A stretch of 64,000 bases of DNA from Reticulitermes speratus. Taxonomy: Eukaryota > Arthropoda > Insecta > Blattodea > Rhinotermitidae. This document shows positions 1 through 10,306 of the stretch, piece after piece; positions within the stretch are counted from its first letter, which is position 1; each line of letters opens with the position of its first letter. The DNA is taken from the NCBI GenBank assembly GCA_021186555.1, contig JAJKFL010000042.1, forward strand, positions 17,894,521 to 17,958,520, read 5' to 3'. The notes beneath the pieces were generated by a model. That model was not told the DNA's origin. It was given only the letters and a program-made list of their open reading frames with translations, and did no database searches. The position numbers and the translations under genes are program-made.

Positions 1-155
1 CGTTCGACAATGAAGTGCTTTTATATTTAAACACATTCTTTTGTGTCTGTATCTCCATGGAGATGGCTAACCTTAACCAAAACATATAGGAGAGTATATA
101 AATGGAATGTATACCGACAAATGCACTAATTAAGTTATATTTACACTTTACAATA

Positions 156-198
156 GCCCTACGTACGTTTCGGTCACAAATTGACCATCATCAGGGGC
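156..198 (-). ncRNA. Hammerhead-ribozyme-like motif (left arm, copy 1)
   Basis: Read on the minus strand: stem I GCCC, core CUGAUGA, one extra U, stem II GGUCA/UGACC, GAAA, a 3-bp stem III ACG/CGU with a UA loop, then A at the cleavage position and stem I GGGC. It is the mirror image of 241-283. It fits the minimal type I hammerhead except for the extra U. Catalytic activity is not shown by sequence. Confidence 0.65.
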
Positions 199-240
199 TC
201 AGTATGCACGTAAGTGCACTTCACTTCACTTGCATACTGA

Positions 241-283
241 GCCCCTGATGATGGTCAATTTGTGACCGAAACGTACGTAGGGC
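241..283 (+). ncRNA. Hammerhead-ribozyme-like motif (right arm, copy 1)
   Basis: Stem I GCCC/GGGC closes the motif. The core CUGAUGA is followed by U, a 5-bp stem II (GGUCA/UGACC), GAAA, and a 3-bp stem III. Stem II and stem III sequences differ from the other copies in the window but still pair, which is the main argument for a real RNA fold. Stems this short usually work only as dimers in known retroelement hammerheads. Confidence 0.7.
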
Positions 284-709
284 TATTGTAAAGTGTAAAT
301 ATAACTTAATTAGTGCATTTGTCGGTATACATTCCATTTATATATTAACAAAATGCACGGTGAACAAAAAATCAAGTTGATATAGGAGAGTATATATATG
401 AAAATATAATCCTATATTTGTAAATTGTATATGCACTTTGTTGGAATTTTATGTAGTGTGCACAATGTACTGGAGTCTGCAGAGTGAAAATGGTGTCACA
501 TTGCTTTGTAATCTGTTTCATGCTATTAACTCTAACCCCACAAAACAAAAGCTGCCACTTAGTTGCTTAAGCTGCGACCAGATGGCTGCCTAGTCCACTA
601 TAGGCCTGGCTCTCCATCTGTCGGTTTAGTCTAGGCACTATCATAACGAGCTACACCTTTAGTTGCCGTTGACTCCATGAAAATTAGCTAGTAAATGCTT
701 TATAGAATA

Positions 710-787
710 CAGGGTATACACAAAAGAATGGTGCGGTTTCAATAGTGAATACTATTGAAACCGCACCATTCGTTTGTGTATGCCCTG
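710..787. mobile_element. 78-bp palindromic MITE remnant
   Basis: Two 37-nt arms are almost perfect inverted repeats around a 4-nt loop. The ends read CAGGGTATACACAAA and CAGGGCATACACAAA and are flanked by TA on both sides (708-709 and 788-789). This fits a Tc1/mariner-type miniature element reduced to its terminal repeats. No coding sequence. Confidence 0.7.
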
Positions 788-865
788 TACGCATGAATTT
801 TTTCACATGGGGCATAATGGGTTTCGCTGAGAAGTCAAAGCACCCACATAATCAAATGCTATTAC

Positions 866-1066
866 TGGAAGATTGAAGTCATGTAGGATGTTATGCGGTA
901 TCGAATAGTTACCGACGTTTCGAAAGACCGTAATGTCTTCAGCTTCAGGGTCAAGCAGTATGAAAATAGTGGAGCTGCTTGACCCTGACGATGAAGGCAC
1001 TTCGATCCTTCGAAACGTCGGTAACAGTTTACCAATAGGCACGGCGTAACATCCTAGAAGATTTGT
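866..1066. repeat. Foldback repeat, family B
   Basis: Two inverted arms each contain CGAAACGTCGGTAA preceded by a CTGANGAT-type hairpin; the left arm reads on the minus strand and the right arm on the plus strand. Related copies occur throughout the window. Short open frames across it (for example a peptide with LLDPE and RNVG) are translations of the repeat, not genes. Confidence 0.7.
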
Positions 1067-1178
1067 TTCTTCAGCATCGCTGATGTGAGAACCCCAAATC
1101 TTGCATTATTACCACTTCCCGTAATGTGCGTCCATATTTAAGATGCTTATATGGAAAATTTTATTTACGAATTTGCTC

Positions 1179-1183
1179 TTTCT

Positions 1184-1231
<48 letters not shown>

Positions 1232-1487
1232 TGGCCCTACATCCGAGGTTGGGCCTAGGCCGCCTCATTGTTCAGATCTGTAGACCACACACAATTAGAG
1301 ACACGCACACACACACGGTGGGACTCCTCTGAACGAGTGATCAGCTCGTCGCAGAGGCCGCTACCTACGCAATACACAACGAACACAAGAGATGAATATC
1401 CAGGCCCCCAACGGGATTCGAACCCGCGATCCCAGCAATCATGGAGCTTCAGATCTACGCGTAGACCGTACGGACACCGGGAACGGC
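1179..1487 (-). mobile_element. tRNA-derived SINE (family S1) with expanded C run in its tail
   Basis: On the minus strand the head carries a tRNA-like A box near 1460-1480 and B box GGGTTCGAATCC near 1407-1420. The body ends in GGGCC-rich sequence. A 12-bp target duplication, acgaatttgctc, lies at 1167-1178 and 1488-1499. A 47-nt C run (1185-1231) sits inside the tail, where other S1 copies have a short GAGCCATAG-like segment, so the homopolymer grew inside the SINE. Confidence 0.85.
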
Positions 1488-1499
1488 ACGAATTTGCTC

Positions 1500-3429
1500 A
1501 TAGCTGGAATAAATCGTATTTTATCCTCTTTCGTCTTTGTAAGTGTACAGAATTCTGTCACACAGATGTGTTAATCTTCATGGTATACAGTAACCCTCGC
1601 CCAACGTGGTTTTGTTCAGCGCGATTTGACGATACTCGTTTCAAAGTAATTACATACAGTAGAGACGTTGCCGAATGATGAAGACTTTAAATGCACTAGG
1701 ATAAGCGCGGGCGGTTACTCACTGAACCGCAGCGGAAGCTGGCAGCGTCAGCTACCCAAATGCTATGTAAGTACTTAATGTACAAATACATATGTGCTCA
1801 AGCGATGGTGTGTGGGTGTCCATCATCGTCCGTGTTCACGTAACCGTGTCTTTCCCATATAATGGTTTTACCCAAAACGCGTGGTAACTCCACCTAACCC
1901 CCACGTTGTCCGAGAGATCCCTGTAGCGTGGCAGTGCTTCTGAGCTACGAATATTGACAACTGCTAAACACTGTAAAGTTGTGTTCACGTCAAGAATACA
2001 GAACTAAAGGTGATGAACTAACTCCAAGGAAAGAACAGAGTCCTTTTAGAGAAGCTGATGGTTGCTGTGCGTGTCAATAAATTATTCCCGTTTTATGAAA
2101 CTGGAGGGTTCATGACTGTGTTTGCAAGAGTCCACCTCTGGACCGTTCTCTGAGCCAGATGAATTCAGTCCGCATTTTCACGTCTTATTTGTTTAAGATC
2201 CATTTTAATATTATCCTACCATCTTAGTATTATTCACATCCCGTGCATTAAGCATATTAGTCATATAATTCCGACTAAATGCACTTACGTTAACAAACAT
2301 ATATATTGTATTATCGCAAGGTGTACACTGTCCTACATGTTACGGCGTAAGTATGCCATCTTCAGGGAGAACCGAGTTCAAAGGAAAAAAGGCCTATTTA
2401 AAAATAAGTATACATCATCGTCAGAATTGTAAAACATATACGTATAGGCTATTGCAGCCCGCTATTAGTATTTTCATTTATTTTAATGTTGATAACTGAT
2501 GTTTGTATATTTATCATTATTAAAAACTTACATTAAAAGGGCATTGAACTGTTGATGTCTGTGTTAGTATCTTCCATTTCAGTTTATTTGTGTTTGCGCT
2601 TTTTTTTTTTTTTTTTTTTGCATTCAAACATCTATATACTCGTATAGTGTCTTCGATCCTAAAATGCTTTTTGTCCCTGTAATCACTTATGTGGTGTGCA
2701 CCATGTAGGAGTACTGTGTTCTCTTGCACACTGCATCTCATCTACTTTTGGTTGCTCTGTTCCCGGGGCCATCTTTCCAATGTAGGCCTGCGAATGCGAT
2801 ATGAACTGCTGCTGATATGGTTCATTATACTGGTACAGTAAATGAAGCTATTATTTGCGCAGTACATAATATTTAAGTATTTATTTTTACAAAGAAGAAT
2901 GGCATCGAATTTATGTTATGCTGTAAAAGGGTTGTTTTGTCTGTTGTAATGTATGCCGCCCACACAAAACCAGAAGAGTAATCTAATGGTCTTCCTGGGC
3001 GTCAGACTTCCTGCCGCGGGAGGCGCTCGTATTTGTGTAGCACTCTTGAGATACGGCATAGGTAAACACAATGAGTCGCTAGCAAAAATACTTAAAAGGC
3101 ACTTTTTATGCTTATATGAAATGCTCACGTTTTTAATTATATTCTGTTCACAAAGGTTCAAGTCTTATGTTATATTACGCCGTTCCAACTGGAAAATAGT
3201 TTCCGAAGTTTCCAATAGCAGTAGTGCCTTATTGTCACGGCCAAGCAGTACAAGACGTTTTCAAGACTCGCAGCTATGTTTACTTTTGTATAGCCATGTC
3301 ATACATAATGTATCATGAACTGTGCGGTTAATCAGGATTATGCCGTTGCATTGTCTTCGCACTCTATGTAATGGTGATGTCGCTTTAACTCGGGCACCAA
3401 AGCCTAATTTGTTGAAACACAATATGTTA
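1500..3429. other. No supported gene; one decayed hammerhead-like motif
   Basis: Open frames here are short and without recognisable domains. A T run lies at about 2600-2619. At 2331-2368 (-) there is a decayed hammerhead-like motif: CUGAAGA, U, GGC/GCC stem, GUAA instead of GAAA, a short AC-AU-GU stem III and a UCC/GGA stem I. I see nothing else in this stretch. Confidence 0.5.
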
Positions 3430-4465
3430 CAAGAGGACCAAGCTGAATGGTCACATTCGACACTAAAGAATCAGGCTGAATTGCTACGTTTTGTCGCAAG
3501 AGAATCAAGATGAATTGTTGCAATTTGTCACTAAAGAATCGATTTGGATTGCTAATATTTGTCACTGAAGAATCAAGCTGAGTAGCAAAGGGTTTTCACA
3601 AAAGAATGAAGCTGAATTGCTGCGATTTTTCACTATGGAATCAAGCTGAATTGCTACGATTTGTCACAGAAGAATGAAGCTGAATACGCTTTTTCTCTAA
3701 AGAATCAGCTGAATTGCTACGATTTGTCACTAAAGAATCAACTGATAGTAAAGGTTTGTCACAGTAGAATGAAGCTGAATTGCTGCAATTTGTCACTAAA
3801 GAATGAAGCTGAGTACCAGAGGGTTTTCACAAAAGAATGAAGCTGATTTGCTACGATTTGTCACTAAAGAATCAAGCTGAATTACGATTTTTCTCTAAGA
3901 ATCAAGCTGAGTTGCTACGATTTATCACTAAAGAATCAATTTGAATTGCTATTTGTCACTGAACAATCAAGCTGAATAGTAAAGGTTTGTCACAGAGAAT
4001 GAACTGAATTGCTGCGATTTGTCACTAAAGAATCAAGTTGAGTTACTGAGATTTATCACTAAGGAATCAAGCTGAATTGCTGCGATCTGTCACTAAAGAA
4101 TCAAGATGAATTACTTAGGATTATCACTAAGGAATCAAGATGAATTGCTACGATCTGTCACTAAGGAATCAAGATGAATTACTACGATTTGTCACTAAAG
4201 AATCAAGCTGAGTTACTGAGGTTTATCACTAAGAAATCGAGCTGAGTTACTGAGGTTTATCACTAAGAAATCGAGCTGAGTTACTGAGGTTTATCACTAA
4301 GAAATCAAGCTGAATTACTGAGGTATATCACTAAGGAATCAAGCTGAATTGCTGCGATTTGTCACTAAGGAATCAAGTTGAATTGCTAAGATTTTACCAC
4401 TTAGGAATCGAATCGAATTGCTACGATTTGTCGGTGGAGAATGAAGCTGAAATGCTACGATTTTT
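3430..4465. repeat. 34-bp satellite array, about 30 degenerate units
   Basis: The unit is close to GTCACTAAAGAATCAAGCTG plus AATTGCTACGATTT, 34 bp. Copies differ by substitutions and small deletions and include short sub-arrays near 4210-4300 (GAGTTACTGAGGTTTATCAC). No unique spacers lie between units, so it is a tandem satellite. It ends in a T-rich stretch near 4460. Confidence 0.9.
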
Positions 4466-4499
4466 TTTTCTTTTTCTTAAAGTATATGTTAGGGTACAG

Positions 4500-4640
4500 T
4501 GTCGAGTTTTAGGCTTTCACAGCGGTGTAGTTGATATTTCCGATATTCAGCGTTCGACCAATGAGGATGAGAGCACCTCGCTGTCCCGAAATATCGGGCA
4601 CCTACACCCAGTGGCGCGGCGCTACGTCCCGTAGCAGTTT
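4500..4640 (+). repeat. Family B foldback fragment
   Basis: Shares the TTCACAGCGGTGTAG lead with the copy near 25790 and carries a GAAATATCGGGCAC segment equivalent to the GAAACGTCGGTA block of other family B copies. Only a partial copy. Confidence 0.4.
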
Positions 4641-5564
4641 GGTTATCTTTTTGGTCAGGTAATTGTAACGGCCACTCTAGATGAAGACCTATCCAGCTTA
4701 AGTGAATATTTTATGGCCTTTCATTTAATCACCACGACGTTGTAGAAGAGACGCACGTATTGTGAAGCTCTTCATTGTGCATGTCTCTGTATTCTCGCTT
4801 TGAGATTAGCCAGTGATGTGAGTGACTGCGGGCTGGACAACTTGCTACTGTTCCCGGCAGTGACAGTGTTACATCTTAGAGCCCTTCCCAACTAAGCGCA
4901 CCGTCAGGGGTGTGGCTAGAGGAATCACACTTAACGCTCTTCGGCACTCGAGCGCAGTTAATATTGCGGCGCCATATTTATTTTGCCACTATGTGGCGTA
5001 ACAACTATCGCCTTTCGACGTCCCAGGTATCTAATTAATTCAAAATAATTTTTATCGGAATATTTATTTAGGATGAAAGTAGATTCAGTAATTTTGTTAT
5101 GGCTCCATTACTCGGCGGCCCCTTGAAAATGCTTCACTGTGTCGGGAAAGTTCATAGGTTCCATTAGGGAAACGCTGGTAAAAAGGGTTCATATCTATCA
5201 AGATATCCTATGAAGATTTAGACTGTTGCCTGTTCCGGCTTCTCCATATCTTTCTTAGTCTTCCTAGAACTCCCATGTATTTTAACGTCAGAGTCATACA
5301 TCAGCAATGGGTAAAAACATTAACATTGGAACAAACATATTAGCATGTGTTTTTTTCGTCCGCTGAGAATTATAATTTGATTAGTCTTGAGGTTAAAATA
5401 ATGCAAAGTAAAGGACATGCTTGGGCTATAGGCCTATTTTATTGTCTTTAGTTTATAGTTTTTAATCTTATACCAGACTTAACGTATTTATGTGCTCTTA
5501 ATTTGCTGTTTGCGCCAGAAATTTAACAATCCGGTATTTGATGTTATCACAGCTGTGTTATGAG
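4640..5564. other. Unassigned non-coding sequence
   Basis: No open frame with a recognisable domain, no clear terminal repeats and no tRNA-like boxes. Composition is ordinary for the window. Confidence 0.4.
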
Positions 5565-5712
5565 GATTCAAGTCTTCTGGGATATGATGTCGTGTCTGTT
5601 GGTAAATACCGACATTACGCAGCAGTTTGATGTCTCGATCTTCGGGGTCCAAAAGAACAACCCCTGAACTTTGTACCATTCTACACAGTGTCGTATCCTA
5701 GAAGATTTATAT
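5565..5712 (-). repeat. Family B repeat, single arm
   Basis: The minus strand reads through a DPEDRD-type hairpin block into a CTGCGTAATGTCGGTATT segment. It matches one arm of the family B foldbacks. The short open frame here is a shadow of the repeat. Confidence 0.5.
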
Positions 5713-6790
5713 TGTCAAGAATTTAACTTTTACAATTTTGTATAGTTACGAATTTGTGGTCCTAAAACGTATCAGAACTTGGGACATGGCCCGTCGTACT
5801 CGATGTTGTTGTTGGACCGGTGGCTAGTTGTTTGGTGGTTAGGTTATGTGGGGATGAAGTTACGGATGTGCGGAGGAGAAGCAAATTCTTGAAGACAACG
5901 ACGGGATGAGCTCGTCAGACAAGCTGAAAAAGATCCCTATTGGTGTGGGTGATACCAAAAGCAGATCCCCTGGTCCTTAATTTTGGGTGCTGTGTGCAAG
6001 GCAGGTAAACTTTCCTCGTTAAAACGTGTTCACTCACAATTTTAAGGACAGAATTATACTTTCAGAATTAATTCTTAGTCGGAGCTACATGATCAAATCT
6101 TTAATACCTGATGAAAAAGAACGAGATGTTTCCTGTTTCAAACACTCACTCGTTTGGAGACCAATACGGTCACTTGTATGCTATGACAAATCATCGTGAG
6201 AACTTATCATTAAAGCACGAACAACACCGAAAATCGTGCTGAAATTTCCATGCCACGAGCTTTATTCCACTCCATTACTTCCACATGAAGTCGACTAGGA
6301 GTGCTCGTCTTGTTTGTTGTTCTAGAATGGCGCGGCAGAATCTGCCTTAATTTTATTGTATTCTGCTGACTTTGCATCCAGAAGTTATGCTTCTGAAACT
6401 CTATGCCAGCAGTCGAGTCACATTCTGCTACTTCTGCATGACAGTGTTCTGTTTGCGAGTAGTGGTTTTGTAGTATACACAGTATTACAGAAATTATTGT
6501 AGAAGATACTGAGCATCTCAATTGCATGCTTCTTGCTAGGGTTGTATATGAGGGTTAATTTTAACTTACGTACTGCGTAATGTAGATTATTTTTGAAAAG
6601 TCTGTTATTTATCAGTAGTTAAAGATATTTTCTAGCTCTTAAGGAACCCGAGAGTTTGTTCACGTGAAGGGATGTGTTGCACGCCTGCTGTTTGGGGTGG
6701 CAGCTTGTGTTCAGTGGGCTACCAAGAGCCCCTGGTTACTACAATTACTATGTTCACAAAAGCCCGCCACTGGTTTCTATCCTCAGCCGG
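5713..6790. other. Unassigned non-coding sequence
   Basis: Contains short open frames without recognisable domains and no clear transposon ends. Confidence 0.4.
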
Positions 6791-6825
6791 TTTGATCAAT
6801 TCCCCACCATCTTTTTCTTGGTGGC

Positions 6826-7070
6826 GCAACAGCCCAACTCGGGCCTAGGCCGCCTTATTGTTGAGGTTTCTAGATCAAGCAAAATTAGACACACACACCC
6901 GCTAGGACTCTTCTGAAAGAGTGACCGGCTGGTCGCAGAGACCTCTACCTACACAACACACAATAAACACAAGAGATGAATGTCCATGCCCTCATCGGGA
7001 TTCGAACCCGCGATTCCAGCAATCAAGGGGCTTCAGACCTACGCCTTAGACCGCACGGCCACCGGGGTCG
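6826..7070 (-). mobile_element. tRNA-derived SINE (family S1)
   Basis: Minus-strand B box GGGTTCGAATCCC near 6997-7010 and an A-box region near 7040-7065. The body matches the 1179, 21719 and 22051 copies, including the CAGAGACC and ACACACC segments. I could not define a convincing target duplication. Confidence 0.8.
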
Positions 7071-7350
7071 GCTGCCCCACAGTTACTTCCTAATTTTCTG
7101 ACACCTATTCTGACATCACCCACTCACACTTTATCATACGTAGTTTCTTTCTTTTCGAGTTCCCTTTCGAAATTCTTTTATCAGTTCCCGAGTTTCCCTA
7201 TGTGTCATAGGCCCCACGTGTCTACATGCCTGTACCATCTCACCGTCCATTTACTGCCTGATTGTATCATGCGCCGCTGTATGCTATAATGTTTTTGTTT
7301 ATGGAGTTCTGTCCGTCTTCTTTTATATCGTATCTCTTTTAGCCCATATA

Positions 7351-7912
7351 CAGTGTGTCCACAAAGTCCCTTCGGGGTTTTTAAAAATTGTGGCGCGCAA
7401 ACAAATTGAGCTAGCCACATGCGGTTCGCGGCAGATTACAGTGAAACTCTGGAAGTTTTTTTGCCGCCAACAGATGGCATAAGCGGCCATCTTTACGTTT
7501 CTCAGTCAGTTGTTTGTGAAATGGCGAGTGTGTAGGAAGATGGATAGGCAGAGACGGTCCAATGCCTTGGCCTCCACGTTCACCAGACATAACACCACTG
7601 AATTTTTCCTGTGGGGTTATGTCAAGAGCAATGTGTTCCGAACACCAGTTAACGGACTTGATGACCTGAAGTCCCGAATCAGGAATGCGATCTCGGCTAT
7701 TCCAGCGGACATGCTCCTCAGAACATGGCAAGAGCTCGAATATCGTCTGGACGTTCTCCGTGCTACCAAGGGAGCCCACATCGAGGTCTACTGAGGTCAG
7801 TAAAAAACTTCTAAAGTTTCACTGTAATCTGCCGCAAACCGCATGTGGCTAGCTCAATTTGTTTGAGCGCCACAATTTTCCAAAACCCCGAAGGAACTTT
7901 GTGGACACACTG
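7351..7912 (+). mobile_element. 562-bp Tc1/mariner-type element with about 110-bp terminal inverted repeats
   Basis: The left end (7351 to about 7462) starts CAGTGTGTCCACAAAG and is repeated in inverted form at about 7803-7912. TA flanks both ends. The 340 bp between the repeats keep only the last part of a transposase. It is internally deleted and cannot move by itself. The plus-strand end abuts the mariner that begins at 7913. Confidence 0.85.
7550..7794 (+). pseudogene. C-terminal remnant of a Tc1/mariner-type transposase
   Basis: A frame ending at 7794 encodes FFLWGYVKS, then RTWQELEYRLD and GAHIE, typical of the C-terminal end of an IS630/Tc1/mariner-superfamily DDE transposase. The preceding PPRSPD motif near 7575 is in another frame, so a single-base frameshift separates them. 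In the motif that normally supplies the third catalytic Asp (TPLD), the residue here is Asn. The first two catalytic regions and the DNA-binding domain are absent. The family is confident; the exact subfamily is not. Confidence 0.75.
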
Positions 7913-9251
7913 TATACGAGGGCTGTCCAAAAATTATCCGACTATATTTTTTCCCGCGGTAAGTAATGGCGAAAGGGTGGGGAAACTGAGCGTAGTGGTA
8001 GAAGGGACTTTCATGCGCATGCGTGATTTTTTGCTGCTTAGCAACACCGTCGGATGCGTCTGTCGCTGCCAGATAGCGAAGTGGTGTAACACGTGTTCGT
8101 CGCATTCTCGTTTCGCTCAAGATGACAGAATGTTTGGAGCAGCGATACTGCATCAAGTATTGTCAGAAACTTGGGGATACCCAAGCGGAAACAATCTGCA
8201 AAATTCAGCAGGCTTTCGGTGATGATGCAGTGGGGGTCACTCAAATTAAAGAATTGTTCAACCGCTTTAAAGATGGCCGCATGTCGGCGGACAGTGACCA
8301 GCGTTCCGGGAGACCGTCAACGAGCCGAAATGCTGATGTCATTGACAAAGTGCGGACATTGATCATGGAGGACCGTCGTTTGACCGTCCGGGAAATTGCT
8401 GATGAGGTTGGGATCAGCAGAGGTTCCGCAAACACGATTTTAACTGAGGATGTGGGCATGCGAAGAGTGGCGGCAAAATTTGTGCCCAAGCTGCTTTCGC
8501 CGGAGCAGCAACAACTCCGCCTTGAGGTCACGCAGGACATGCTGGAGTGCGCCAACAGGGATCCTGAGTTCCTGAAGACTGTGATCACTGGTGACGAGTC
8601 GTGGGTGTACGGATATGACCCGGAAACCAAGGTCCAGTCGTCACAATGGAAGCATCCAACATCCCCGAGGCCCAAAAAAGCACGACACTTTCGGAGCAAT
8701 GTGAAGGTGATACTGACTGTTTTCTTCGATTACCGGGGTGTTGTGCATCATGAGTACGCACCACTAGGCCAAACTGTTAATAAGGTGTACTACCAAGAAG
8801 TCCTCCGTCATCTTCGTGATGCAGTTCGGCGCAAAGACCGGAGCTGTGGGACGCACGCAACTGACAGCTGTATCATGACAATGCCCCAGCTCATTCATCA
8901 CACCTGATCCAGGGTTTCCTGGCTAAGCACGGCATTCCGCAGGTTCGCCAGGCTCCCTACTCTCCTGACATGGCTCCTTGTGATTTCTGGCTGTTCCCGA
9001 GATTGAAGACACCGCTAAAAGGCTCCCGTTTTGACAGCCGCGAGGACATCATACAGAACGCGACGGCGCAGCTGTACACCATTCCAAAACAAGCCTTCCA
9101 GAATTGCTTCCAGCGATGGAAGGACCGCTGGGCTAAGTGTGTGGAGTCACAAGGGGCCTACTTTGAAGGGGATTAGGTATTGTAACCACCCAGATACAGA
9201 ACTTTTTTTTCCCGGCCCAAGGTCGGATACTTTTTGGACAGACCTCGTATA
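7913..9251 (+). mobile_element. Full-length mariner element, inactive
   Basis: The ends TATACGAGGGCTGTCCAAAA and the inverted TATACGAGGTCTGTCCAAAA flank about 1.3 kb, the usual length for mariner. The left TATA overlaps the TA at the end of the 7351-7912 element, so mariner inserted at the boundary of that older element. The transposase inside is broken (see 8122-9176). Confidence 0.9.
8122..9176 (+). pseudogene. Mariner transposase (DD34D), frameshifted
   Basis: The first frame (8122-8907) gives an N-terminal paired-type helix-turn-helix region, including VREIADEVGISRGSANTIL, then the linker FVPKLLS and the first catalytic Asp in TGDESWVYGYDPE. A one-base loss near 8843 shifts the frame, and a TGA codon follows near 8862. 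The second Asp (YHDNAPAH) and third Asp (APCDFWLF) lie downstream in the second frame, 34 residues apart, as in DD34D mariners. That frame ends in GAYFEGD at 9176. Total length would be near 350 residues, normal for mariner. With both lesions it makes no full enzyme. The start ATG at 8122 matches the family's usual N-terminus by length. Confidence 0.9.
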
Positions 9252-9353
9252 CTCTTCAGCAACTGTTCTGTTCTCAGACACCCTGGCCCTATAATGTCAC
9301 AAATTTACCAACACATGCACTTTCACTATTAAAAATTAATAGTTTTTTAAAAT

Positions 9354-9397
9354 GCCCTACATATGTTTCGGTCGGTTAACCGGCCATCATCAGGGGC
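9354..9397 (-). ncRNA. Hammerhead-ribozyme-like motif (copy 2, left)
   Basis: Minus strand: GCCC, CUGAUGA, U, stem II GGCCGG/CCGACC with one C-A mismatch, GAAA, stem III ACA/UGU with UA loop, A, GGGC. Stem III has changed from ACG/CGU in copy 1 with pairing kept. Confidence 0.65.
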
Positions 9398-9742
9398 GAC
9401 TAGAGTTACTTAATATAAACACATCCAGAGGTGTGGCTTAAAAACAGTCCAGTGAAGGTATTATAAAAACTGCATAATAAAATATTAAGTTCTAATTTCA
9501 CTTCATATTAATGTTCACTTGTCCACTAGTGTTGCACGACGTGTTGTAAATCACATGTTACGCACAATATGTTGTAGACTTTCGTTAGTTTTTCCGCACA
9601 TCAAGTTGCGTACGCGATACTGTGCACCAGAAGTATGTCCTGCTATCCTGTTTTCGTTGGTCGTTATGTTCTTTCAGGTGGAACTCGGCTGCATATTTTA
9701 TTGGCTTTTGGTATGGCGTCACGTGTCTGTGTATGTTGGCTG

Positions 9743-9915
9743 TGATGTCGTATCCTGGTGGGTGAGGTCTGTCTGCGAGCGGCCTCGTATCCTGGTGGGT
9801 GAGGTCTGTCTGCGAGCGGCCTCGTATCCTGGTGGGTGAGGTCTGTCTGCGAGCGGCCTCGTATCCTGGTGGGTGAGGCCGGTCGCAGACAGACCTCACC
9901 CACCAGGATACGACA
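9743..9915. repeat. 37-bp minisatellite core of foldback copy 2
   Basis: About four units of a 37-bp repeat containing CTCGTATCCTGGTGGGTGAG in one orientation meet an inverted unit near 9880. The unit is about two-thirds identical to the 37-bp unit of the 31-kb foldback when placed in the opposite strand. Confidence 0.8.
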
Positions 9916-10262
9916 TCACAACCAACATACACAGACACGTGACGCCATACCAAAAGCCAATAAAATATACAGCCGAGTTCCACCTGAAAGAACATAACGA
10001 CCAACGAAAACAGGATAGCAGGAATACTTCTGGTGCACAGTATCGCGTACGCAACTTGATGTGCGGAAAAACTAACGAAAGTCTACAACATATTGTGCGT
10101 AACATGTGATTTACAACACGTCGTGCAACACTAGTGGACAAGTGAACATTAATATGAAGTGAAATTAGAACTTAATATTTTATTATGCAGTTTTTATAAT
10201 ACCTTCACTGGACTGTTTTTAATCCACACCTCTGGATGTGTTTATATTAAGTAACTCTAGTC

Positions 10263-10306
10263 GCCCCTGATGATGGCCGGTTAACCGACCGAAACATATG
10301 TAGGGC
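10263..10306 (+). ncRNA. Hammerhead-ribozyme-like motif (copy 2, right)
   Basis: Mirror image of 9354-9397 with identical stems and core, as expected from the near-identical arms. Confidence 0.65.

Larger units (their letters stand above)
101..379 (+). mobile_element. Foldback retroelement, family A copy 1
   Basis: Two inverted arms of about 110 bp face each other around a short spacer near 205-225. A one-sided tail (about 345-379) containing ATGCACGGTGAAC follows the right arm. A 17-bp direct repeat, atataggagagtatata, flanks the element at 84-100 and 380-396. A long variable target duplication with an asymmetric tail points to target-primed reverse transcription, not cut-and-paste. Each arm holds a hammerhead-like motif. 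There is no open reading frame, so it is non-autonomous. Relation to Penelope-like elements is inferred from the ribozyme motif and inverted structure. Confidence 0.8.

Noticed and set aside
9585..10141. A protein gene on either strand of the 9.3-10.4 kb foldback
   Set aside because: The same peptides arise on opposite strands because the arms mirror each other, and the frames run into the minisatellite.
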